The position numbers and the translations under genes were made by a program. Under the pieces are notes generated by a model, which made no database searches, was not told the origin of the DNA, and was given only the letters and a program-made list of their open reading frames with translations. From contig NZ_JNYJ01000008.1 of assembly GCF_000716715.1 (NCBI RefSeq), forward strand, positions 186,001 through 250,000: DNA of 64,000 bases. The letters are read 5' to 3'. This document shows, one piece after another, positions 58,131-64,000 of this stretch (positions within the stretch are counted from its first letter, which is position 1; every line of letters begins with the position of its first letter). Source of the DNA: Dactylosporangium aurantiacum (GTDB taxonomy: Bacteria; Actinomycetota; Actinomycetes; Mycobacteriales; Micromonosporaceae).

Positions 58131-59534
58131 TCAGGCGGTCAGGCGGGACACCGAACGCATCTTGTTCATCGCGTCGAGAGCGGCCACCTTGTACGACTCG
58201 GCGAGCGTCGGGTAGTTGAACACCGCGTCGACGAGGTAGTCGACGGTGCCGCCGCAGCCCATCACGGTCTGTCCGATGTGGACCAGCTCGGTGGCGCCGG
58301 TGCCGAAGACGTGCACGCCGAGGATGCTGCGGTCCTCCGGCGACACGATGATCTTCAGCATGCCGTACGAGTCGCCGATGATCTGGCCGCGGGCGAGCTC
58401 CCGGTACCGGGAGATGCCGACCTCGAACGGGATGTTGCTGTCGGTGAGGTCGTCCTCGGTGCGGCCCACGAAACTGATCTCGGGGATGGTGTAGATCCCG
58501 ATCGGCTGCAGCAGCTGCATGCCGCGCACCGGCTCGTCGCAGGCGTGGTGGGCGGCGAGGCGGCCCTGCTCCATGGACGTGGAGGCCAGCGCCGGGAAGC
58601 CGATGATGTCGCCGACGGCGTAGATGTGCGGCACCTCGGTCTGGAAGTGCTCGTCGACGGTGATCCGGCCGCGCTTGTCGGCCTCCAGACCGGCCTTGTC
58701 CAGGCCGAGCTGGTCGGCGGCGCCCTGCCGGCCGGCGGAGTACATGACGGCGTCCGCGGCGATCCGCTTGCCGCTGGCCAGCACGGCGACGGCGGTGCGG
58801 CCGTGCCGCTCGACGGAGGCGACGGACTCGCGGAAGCGGAACGACACCGACAGGTCCCGCAGGTGGTACTTGAGCGCCTCGACGATCTCCAGGTCGCAGA
58901 AGTCGAGCATCCGGTCGCGGCGCTCCACGACGGTGACCTTGGTGCCGAGGGCGGCGAACATGGAGGCGTACTCGATGCCGATGACGCCGGCGCCGACGAC
59001 GACCATCGACGCCGGGATCTTGTCGATGTTGAGGATGCCGTCGGAGTCGATGATCGTGGTGTCGTCGAAGTCGACGCTGTCGGGGCGGGCCGGGCGGGTG
59101 CCGGCCGCGAGGATGATCTTCTCGGCGGACACGAGGGTGGAGTGGCCGTGCTCGTCGTTCACGGCGAGGGTGTGCGGGTCGACGAACCGGCCCGTGCCCT
59201 GCAGCAGCTTCACCCGGTTGCGGGCCAGCTGGCTGCGGATGACCTCGATCTCCCGGCCGATCACGTGCTGGGTCCGCGCGCCCAGGTCGCCGACGGTGAT
59301 GTCGTCCTTGACGCGGTAGCTCTGCCCGTACATCTCCCGCTGGCTGAGACCGGTCAGGTAGAGCACCGCCTCGCGCAGGGTCTTGCTCGGGATGGTGCCC
59401 GTGTTGATGCAGACACCGCCGATCATGTGGCGCCGCTCGACGATGGCGACGCGGCGGTCGAGCTTCGCGGCCGCGATCGCCGCCTTCTGCCCGCCGGGGC
59501 CGGAACCGAGCACGAGGACATCGAAGTCGTACAT
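58131..59534 (-). CDS. sthA: Si-specific (soluble) NAD(P)+ transhydrogenase
   Basis: A 467-residue flavoprotein that equilibrates NADPH and NAD+. The FAD loop is [38 protein letters not shown] has Thr where related disulfide reductases have the second redox Cys, the mark of SthA. The NAD loop is [20 protein letters not shown] and the dimer domain ends in [22 protein letters not shown] 59534 is chosen over the longer frame. It has its own terminator. Confidence 0.95.
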   Translation of the reverse strand: MYDFDVLVLGSGPGGQKAAIAAAKLDRRVAIVERRHMIGGVCINTGTIPSKTLREAVLYLTGLSQREMYGQSYRVKDDITVGDLGARTQHVIGREIEVIRSQLARNRVKLLQGTGRFVDPHTLAVNDEHGHSTLVSAEKIILAAGTRPARPDSVDFDDTTIIDSDGILNIDKIPASMVVVGAGVIGIEYASMFAALGTKVTVVERRDRMLDFCDLEIVEALKYHLRDLSVSFRFRESVASVERHGRTAVAVLASGKRIAADAVMYSAGRQGAADQLGLDKAGLEADKRGRITVDEHFQTEVPHIYAVGDIIGFPALASTSMEQGRLAAHHACDEPVRGMQLLQPIGIYTIPEISFVGRTEDDLTDSNIPFEVGISRYRELARGQIIGDSYGMLKIIVSPEDRSILGVHVFGTGATELVHIGQTVMGCGGTVDYLVDAVFNYPTLAESYKVAALDAMNKMRSVSRLTA

Positions 59535-59583
59535 GAACCACAGTGTCCAGTGCCGGATCAAGCCCGTCCAGACGATCGGGGCT

Positions 59584-60114
59584 ATGGTCGTCCGCGTGAA
59601 ACGACTTCTTCAAGGTCTGGCCGCGCGGCTCGGCGCCCGCCGGGCGCCCGCGCCCCCACCGCAGCCGGCGCCGCCGCCGGCGCGCCCGCAGCCGCCGCAG
59701 CAGCGGGCGACGCTGCACAAGCCCGGGCCGCCGCCGAGGCACGTCAGCGACAAGCTGCTGCAGTACGCCCCGCAGCTGGACGGCGCCGCCGATCCTGGCG
59801 AGGTCGTGTGGACCTGGGTGCAGTACGAGGACGACCCGAGCCAGGGCAAGGACCGGCCGGTCCTCGTCGTCGGCCGCAAGGGCACGTCGCTGGTCGGGCT
59901 GATGCTGTCCAGCCAGAGCGAGCGCGACGGGCAGCGCAACTGGTTCGCCCTCGGTCCCGGTTCGTGGGACCGTGACCAGCGGCCCAGCTGGGTGCGGCTC
60001 GACCGGGTCCTGACGGTGGAGGAGCACGGCATCCGGCGGGAGGGCGCGGTGCTGGACCGGGAACGGTTCGACCGCATCGCCGAGCGGCTGCGCAGCGCGT
60101 ACGGCTGGGACTGA
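59584..60114 (+). CDS. PemK/MazF-like protein with Pro/Ala-rich N-terminus
   Basis: A 176-residue protein from ATG 59584; GTG 59596 is an alternative. Residues 15-60 are rich in Pro, Ala and Gln. Residues about 70-176 follow the PemK/MazF fold: [43 protein letters not shown], then [35 protein letters not shown]. MazF toxins cut RNA with an Arg and Ser/Thr in similar loops. No antitoxin gene is adjacent, so a housekeeping or orphan role is likely. The start is divergent from sthA with 49 bp between them. Confidence 0.75.
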   Translation: MVVRVKRLLQGLAARLGARRAPAPPPQPAPPPARPQPPQQRATLHKPGPPPRHVSDKLLQYAPQLDGAADPGEVVWTWVQYEDDPSQGKDRPVLVVGRKGTSLVGLMLSSQSERDGQRNWFALGPGSWDRDQRPSWVRLDRVLTVEEHGIRREGAVLDRERFDRIAERLRSAYGWD

Positions 60115-60168
60115 CGACCCGCACCGGCGCCGAGGCCCCGCACCGGCCCGGCCCGGCCCGGTGGCCGG

Positions 60169-60909
60169 TCAGCGTGGCAGCGGCGCCCGGCCCAGGCCCT
60201 TGACGCTGCCGCGCAGCGTGTCGTGCCGGCCGGCCGGGTCGTCCACCTCGGTCACCAGGCACAGCCCGCTGTCACCGTCGAACCAGCGCACCCGCAGGTC
60301 GCCGCGCCGCGCCAGCTCGTCCCCGGTGAGCGACAGGTACCCGGCGGCCACGGCGGGACAGCCCGCCGCCGGGTCCGCGCCCTCGGGCAGCAGGCCGGCG
60401 ACCTCCGCGGCGTGGTGCTCGTCGCAGCGGCCGTACCGCAGCGTGTCCTCGTCGTCGAGGTCGGTCACCAGGCAGGTGACCGCGAGCCGGCCGTCGCGCA
60501 TGCCGTTCTTCAGGCTGCCGGTGCCGCTGGTCGTCCGGCCGGCCGTGTCCAGGGCCTCCGCCAGCGCGCACCACCGCCCGCCCCGCCGCTGGTCGGCCGC
60601 GCTGAGCAGGGCGTACACGACGCGGGAGGCGCGCCGGGCGCCGCCGAGGAACGCGTCGGCGCGCTCCTGGCACCGCCGCTGCGCGTCATCGGCGCGCAGC
60701 AGCGCGATGACCTCCCAGTCGTGCGGCCGCCCGCAGTCGACGGGGGCCAGGTGCTCGCCGAACTCCGGGATGCCCTGGACGGACGGCAGCGCCGCGAAGC
60801 AGCCCGGATCGCCCTCGCCGGATCCCGACGAGCGGGACATGCTGTGCCACAGCAGGACACCGGCGAGCACGAGCAGCCCGGCGATGTAGATCACGGCTCT
60901 GCGGGGCAT
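60169..60909 (-). CDS. Septum-formation-family-like membrane-anchored protein
   Basis: A 246-residue protein with an N-terminal membrane helix (AVIYIAGLLVLAGVLLW). The extracellular part shows paired motifs of the Septum_form family: PGCFAALPSV... LAPVDCGRPHDWEVIALL near residue 60 and YGRCDEHHAAEVAGLLPEGADPAAGCPAVA near residue 160. Conserved cysteines probably form disulfides. Its exact role is unknown despite the family name. Confidence 0.68.
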   Translation of the reverse strand: MPRRAVIYIAGLLVLAGVLLWHSMSRSSGSGEGDPGCFAALPSVQGIPEFGEHLAPVDCGRPHDWEVIALLRADDAQRRCQERADAFLGGARRASRVVYALLSAADQRRGGRWCALAEALDTAGRTTSGTGSLKNGMRDGRLAVTCLVTDLDDEDTLRYGRCDEHHAAEVAGLLPEGADPAAGCPAVAAGYLSLTGDELARRGDLRVRWFDGDSGLCLVTEVDDPAGRHDTLRGSVKGLGRAPLPR

Positions 60910-60951
60910 GACCGTGGACCGTAGCGGAGACGGCCGGCGCGGACGACCCCT

Positions 60952-61617
60952 TTACGGCTGGGGCTGGAAGACCGGCAGCATCCTGGCCAGTTCCTCGCGC
61001 ATGAGTGCCGCCGCGTCGTCGAAGCGCTCCACGACGGTGGCGGTCTCACCGGTGCCGTCGCTGCCGACGAACCGCCACGAGCCGTCCGTCGACGAGGCGA
61101 GCGTCGCCCGGGCCGGGGTGGTGCCGCGGGCGACGTCCTGCGCGGTGGAGGCGTTGAACGTGGCGACGGCGGGCCGGTGCCGGTGCAGGAACCGGTCGGC
61201 GACCGCCAGCAGCGGCTCACGCACGTCGACGTCGGCGCCGATCGGGGTGATGTCGTAGCAGCGGTACGCCCGCGCCGCGACCAGGAACCGGGTCATCTCC
61301 GCCTCGAACAGCAGCGCCCCGTCGGCGTGGTCCTCCGCGGTGAGCGCGACCTGGATGAACGCGCGCGGGTGGTGCAGCCCGGCGGCGACCGCGGCCACCG
61401 CCGGCGCCATCTCCAGCTTCTGCCCGTCGACGGGGGCGGCGAGGTGGCGCAGCAGCAGCGACCCGAGGCCGGCGCTGAGCACCGCGTCGGCCCGGTCGGC
61501 GTCGGTGAGCCCGAGCAGCCGGGGCGCCTCCCCCGCCGGTCCGCCGCTGGCCAGCAGGAACGACAGCTCGGCGGCGGTCATGCTGAGGTGTTCGGTGGTC
61601 CCGTCCATGGCGTCCAT
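60952..61617 (-). CDS. Protein of unknown function
   Basis: A 221-residue, acidic, soluble-looking protein. TAAELSFLLASGGPAGEAPRLLGLTDADRADAVLSAGLGSLLLRHLA opens it, with helical pattern, and later parts mix beta strands (TDGSWRFVGSDGTGETATVVERF). No family could be named. In layout it somewhat recalls secretion-associated proteins of the EspG kind, but no motif supports this. It shares strand with the septum-like gene (42-bp gap) and the sigma-factor operon upstream. Starts at 61617, 61608 or 61581 are possible. Confidence 0.6.
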   Translation of the reverse strand: MDAMDGTTEHLSMTAAELSFLLASGGPAGEAPRLLGLTDADRADAVLSAGLGSLLLRHLAAPVDGQKLEMAPAVAAVAAGLHHPRAFIQVALTAEDHADGALLFEAEMTRFLVAARAYRCYDITPIGADVDVREPLLAVADRFLHRHRPAVATFNASTAQDVARGTTPARATLASSTDGSWRFVGSDGTGETATVVERFDDAAALMREELARMLPVFQPQP

Positions 61618-61679
61618 CCCGTCGCGCGTCGTGCCGTCGTCGTGGTGCTCAACGCCGGGCGGCCGATCGCGTCACGCGT

Positions 61680-62603
61680 TCAGGCGCGGCTGGCCTTTTT
61701 CGACCTGTCGCTCGACGGCTGCCCGTGCTGGCCGGTCTGCCCGGGCTGCCCTGGTTGGCCGGTCTGCCCGGGCTGGCCGGGCTGCCCGGGCTGGCCCGTT
61801 TGCCCGGGCTGGCCGGGCTGCGCGGGCTGCCCGGGCGCGGACGGGGTCAGCCCGCAGAAGCGCTCGATCCGGTCCTGGCCGCCCGCGGCGGCGGCGAGGG
61901 CCTGCAGGTCCGCCGGGTCCATCGGATCGCGGTGCGGGTCGTCGCGGACCTTCTCCCACTCCTTGCACAGGCGTTTCACGTCCGCCGCGGTGGTGGGGGC
62001 GGGGGCGGTCGACGGCTGCCGCACCGCCACGGTCGGCGACCCGGCACGCACCGTCTGCCCCGGCTGCGGTTCCTTGCCCGTCGGGTCGCGCTGGTCGCCG
62101 GCGGGGCCGGGGACCTGGTCGATCCAGTCGTGCGCGGCCCGCTGCAGCGGCTCGGGCAGCCGGCCGGCACCCGCGGCGACCCCGGTGCCGGCGACGGCCG
62201 CGGCGGCGAACGCGGCGGCGAGGATCCCGACCCGGGCGCGGGCCGGCCGCGACCGCCGCGAGGTGACACCGGCGGCACCGCCGGCACCCTCGGCGGCGAG
62301 GCCGGCACGCTCAGCGGCGAGGCCGGCACCCTCGGCGGCGGCGCCGGCGTCCATCCGGGCGCCCGCGCGGGAGGCGTCGGCCCGGGCGGCGTCGGCCCGC
62401 GCCTTCGCCCGGGCGGTGGCCTCGTCGAGGTACGCCTGGCGGAACGCGGCGACCGCGGCCCGCTCCCCCGCCAGCTCGTCGGGGCGGGCCGGGCCGGCCG
62501 CCGCCCGCAGCAGGGCGGCGACCGGGGAGTCGCCGGCGCCGCCGTCCAGCAGCCGCTGCGCCTCCGCCCTGGCCTGGGCCCGGCGCCGCCACCAGCCGCG
62601 CAT
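61680..62603 (-). CDS. Sigma-factor-linked membrane protein with GQPGQ-repeat tail
   Basis: A 307-residue protein. The N-terminal part is helical and charged (RRRAQARAEAQRLLDGGAGDSPVAALLRAAAG), then an Ala-rich stretch. One membrane helix follows near residue 150 (ARVGILAAAFAAAAVAGTGVAAGAG), then an outer part with KRLCKEWEKVRDDPHRDPMDP and GQDRIERFCG (two Cys). The tail is a run of GQPGQTGQPGQP repeats. The start overlaps the stop of the ECF sigma gene by one base (TGATG), the usual place of an anti-sigma factor. No ZAS or RskA motif is visible, so the role is inferred from position. Confidence 0.7.
   Translation of the reverse strand: MRGWWRRRAQARAEAQRLLDGGAGDSPVAALLRAAAGPARPDELAGERAAVAAFRQAYLDEATARAKARADAARADASRAGARMDAGAAAEGAGLAAERAGLAAEGAGGAAGVTSRRSRPARARVGILAAAFAAAAVAGTGVAAGAGRLPEPLQRAAHDWIDQVPGPAGDQRDPTGKEPQPGQTVRAGSPTVAVRQPSTAPAPTTAADVKRLCKEWEKVRDDPHRDPMDPADLQALAAAAGGQDRIERFCGLTPSAPGQPAQPGQPGQTGQPGQPGQPGQTGQPGQPGQTGQHGQPSSDRSKKASRA
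61717..61845 (-). repeat. Imperfect 9-bp tandem repeat coding Gly-Gln-Pro
   Basis: About a dozen copies of GGGCAGCCC/GGCCAGCCC-type nonamers code for the collagen-like GQPGQTGQPGQP tail of the sigma-linked membrane protein. Confidence 0.65.
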
Positions 62604-63211
62604 CAGGCCCCCTCCAGGTGCGGGTGGGGCAGGTCGGCGCCGGTCGGGCCGACCGCGACCCGGCGGGAGCGGACCTGCGGGTGCGCGGCGAGGCGGCGCA
62701 ACCCCCGCATCGCGGCGATGCGGACCGCGCCGGGGCGCTTGCCGAGTACCTCGGCGGTGCCGGCGACGTCGAGGCCCGCCACGACCCGCAGCAGCACCGC
62801 CTCGGCCTGGTCGGGCGGCAGCTCGCCGATGAGCCGCAGCGCCCACTCGGTGCCGGCGTGCTCGAGGACCTCCGCGGCGGCGTCCGGCGCGGGCCGGCCC
62901 GGCTCGACCTGGTCGCGGCTCTCCTCGCGGCGGCGCCACGCCCGCCGGACGTCGTCGATCGCGCGGTGCCGGGCCACGCGGAACAGCCATACCCGGAACG
63001 CCGTGGCATCCCCGGCGAAGCGGGGCAGATCCCGCACGACCTGGAGCCACGTCTCGGACGCGACATCCTCCGCCGCGTCGCCGCACACGGCGTGCAGGTA
63101 CCGTAGGAGGGCCGGCTGCAGGGCGCGCCACAGCACGGCGAAACCGGTCTCGTCACCACCGGCCGCGGCCCGCAACGGCGCGGCGAGGTCGGCGTCACGC
63201 ACCGGCGTCAC
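62603..63211 (-). CDS. ECF RNA polymerase sigma factor
   Basis: A 202-residue sigma-70-family factor. Region 2 reads FAVLWRALQPALLRYLHAVCGDAAEDVASETWLQVVRDLPRFAGDATAFRVWLFRVARHRAIDDVRRAWRR. Region 4 reads LIGELPPDQAEAVLLRVVAGLDVAGTAEVLGKRPGAVRIAAMRGLRRLA. GTG 63211 or GTG 63202 is the likely start; the longer frame to 63298 lacks support. The gene after it may be its membrane anti-sigma factor. The signal and target promoters are unknown. Confidence 0.9.
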   Translation of the reverse strand: MTPVRDADLAAPLRAAAGGDETGFAVLWRALQPALLRYLHAVCGDAAEDVASETWLQVVRDLPRFAGDATAFRVWLFRVARHRAIDDVRRAWRRREESRDQVEPGRPAPDAAAEVLEHAGTEWALRLIGELPPDQAEAVLLRVVAGLDVAGTAEVLGKRPGAVRIAAMRGLRRLAAHPQVRSRRVAVGPTGADLPHPHLEGA

Positions 63212-63315
63212 CGACCGGGTGTAACGCGCGGTGAGCGCGGGCCGCCCCTTGAGGGACGAGCACCATCCGCGCACCGAGGGGGACCACCGTTGACGCACCG
63301 ACTGCAGGAGCGGAC

Positions 63316-63666
63316 ATGACCGACGCCATCGCGACCGGCACGGTCGACGGCTGTGTCGTGGTCACGCCCACCGGCGCTCTCGACGTCGCCACGTCGCCGG
63401 CGTTGCACACCTGGGTGCACCGCTGTCTGGACGAGGGCGCGACGCGGCTGGTGCTGGACCTGTCGGAGGTGGAGTTCATCGACTCCACAGCATTGCGGGT
63501 CCTCGTGTCCGTGCACAAGCGGTTGCGGGAAACCGAATCGGGTGGATTCGCCGTGGTGTGCCCGCATGCTCGGATCCGGCGGATCTTCGACCTGACGGCA
63601 CTGGACCGGGTCCTCACCCTGACCGACACCGTCGACGAGGCAGTGATCGCCCTCAAGGCGCCCTGA
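63316..63666 (+). CDS. STAS-domain anti-sigma factor antagonist
   Basis: A 116-residue single STAS domain of SpoIIAA/RsbV type. The strand-helix switch is LVLDLSEVEFIDSTALRVLVSVHKRLRE, with Ser of IDST as the phosphorylation site. AGGAG lies seven bases before the ATG. Such proteins free a sigma factor by binding its kinase-type anti-sigma factor. It is divergent from the ECF sigma gene, but ECF factors usually do not work through this switch, so its partner is probably elsewhere. Confidence 0.9.
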   Translation: MTDAIATGTVDGCVVVTPTGALDVATSPALHTWVHRCLDEGATRLVLDLSEVEFIDSTALRVLVSVHKRLRETESGGFAVVCPHARIRRIFDLTALDRVLTLTDTVDEAVIALKAP

Positions 63667-63740
63667 CCAGCGCCGACCCACCCGGTCGCGGCCGCCGTCC
63701 GGCGCCCTGACCAGCACCGGCCCGCCGGGTCGCGGCGCCG
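63657..63740. repeat. Imperfect direct duplication at the 3' end of the STAS gene
   Basis: GCGCCCTGACCAGC(G/A)CCG(A/G)CCC followed by a near copy of CCGGGTCGCGG occurs twice about 43 bp apart. The first copy includes the stop codon of the STAS gene. Confidence 0.55.
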
Positions 63741-63775
63741 GCGCGGCGTCGTGACCCGGGCCGGTCCGCCGCTTG

Positions 63776-64000
63776 TCACCGGCCACCCACCCCGGCCTCG
63801 GACGGCACCGGCCGGGGGTGGCGGATGCCCGGGTGGCCGGGCGGCAGGCTCCGGCGCAGCACCCACCAGCTCGCCGCCAGGCACGCCGCGACCAGCGGCC
63901 AGGTCAGCACCATCTGTGCCGTGCCCAGCCACACCACCAGACCCGCCCACCACAGCGGCACGAAGATCAGCAGGCGGACGAGGTACTGCGCGACCCACAC
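63776..64000 (-). CDS. Small membrane protein, possibly cut by the window edge
   Basis: At least 74 residues with two hydrophobic helices (YLVRLLIFVPLWWAGLVVWLG and MVLTWPLVAACLAASWWVL) and a Pro/Gly/Arg-rich cytoplasmic tail. A GTG at the very edge could be the start, but the frame continues out of the window. No family was recognised. Confidence 0.5.
   Translation of the reverse strand: MWVAQYLVRLLIFVPLWWAGLVVWLGTAQMVLTWPLVAACLAASWWVLRRSLPPGHPGIRHPRPVPSEAGVGGR

Noticed and set aside
1..64000. tRNA, rRNA or CRISPR features
   Set aside because: No cloverleaf-like gene, rRNA stretch or regularly spaced repeats were recognised by eye; a covariance-model scan would be decisive.

Overview
The window reads as a chromosomal segment of a very GC-rich actinomycete. 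The codons almost always end in G or C, GTG starts are frequent, the sugar ABC importer has no ATPase of its own, and the regulators are of typical actinobacterial types (Zur, WYL, ROK, TetR, ECF sigma). A member of the Micromonosporaceae or a related family is my best guess, but nothing seen here proves the genus. No rRNA, tRNA, CRISPR array, prophage or intact transposon was recognised. The only mobile-element trace is a broken piece of an IS481-type transposase near 19.7 kb.

Layout. 1-5.4 kb: the 3' part of treZ (trehalose synthesis), a HEAT-repeat protein, an ArsR / SRPBCC-VOC pair with its own operator, a GNAT acetyltransferase and a soluble SPFH protein. 5.5-19.2 kb: one leftward run of eleven genes, most joined by 4-nt ATGA or GTGA overlaps: solute-binding lipoprotein, two permeases, GntR repressor, ROK sugar kinase, DUF4127 protein, FAD oxidoreductase, NanE epimerase, GH38 alpha-mannosidase, MEDS-STAS protein and MalQ. 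It starts from a recognisable promoter with an 18-bp operator on top of it. It looks like an uptake and breakdown system for an N-acetylmannosamine- or mannose-containing saccharide, with two partners of unknown role, and is the best candidate for an undescribed system here. 19.9-28.9 kb: PPK2, three surface substrate-binding-like proteins (two with von Willebrand A domains) around a secreted PI-PLC-like enzyme, then a zinc-binding lipoprotein and an M1 peptidase behind a near-perfect Zur box.

29-35.3 kb: a RibD-type reductase, an acetyltransferase, then P450, MFS exporter, TetR and a divergent seryl-tRNA synthetase. An operator-like palindrome in front of tetR shares ten bases with the P450 promoter region. 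36.3-42.8 kb: a two-TM, double-RCK ion-channel-like protein, a GDT1/UPF0016 exporter behind a yybP-ykoY manganese riboswitch, the Zur-type repressor, an orphan EACC1 protein with a PQ-repeat tail, a WYL regulator and the SDR it probably controls, and a signal-peptidase-like protein. 42.9-53.3 kb: CoA transferase, stand-alone condensation protein, ROK repressor, small stress-type proteins, then an operon of a GGDEF-EAL protein and an alpha-oxoamine synthase. 53.7-64 kb: secreted GH6-CBM2 cellulase, an MFS gene with a damaged start, a penicillin-binding-protein relative that has lost its catalytic core, soluble transhydrogenase SthA, a PemK/MazF-like protein, a septum-formation-like protein, an ECF sigma factor with a membrane partner, and a STAS anti-sigma antagonist.

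Metal handling is a recurring theme: a Zur box, a Zur-type repressor and a Mn riboswitch with its exporter lie within 11 kb. Gene ends were read from the sequence. Starts were chosen from ribosome-binding sites, overlaps and the usual N-termini of the families, and doubtful ones are marked.
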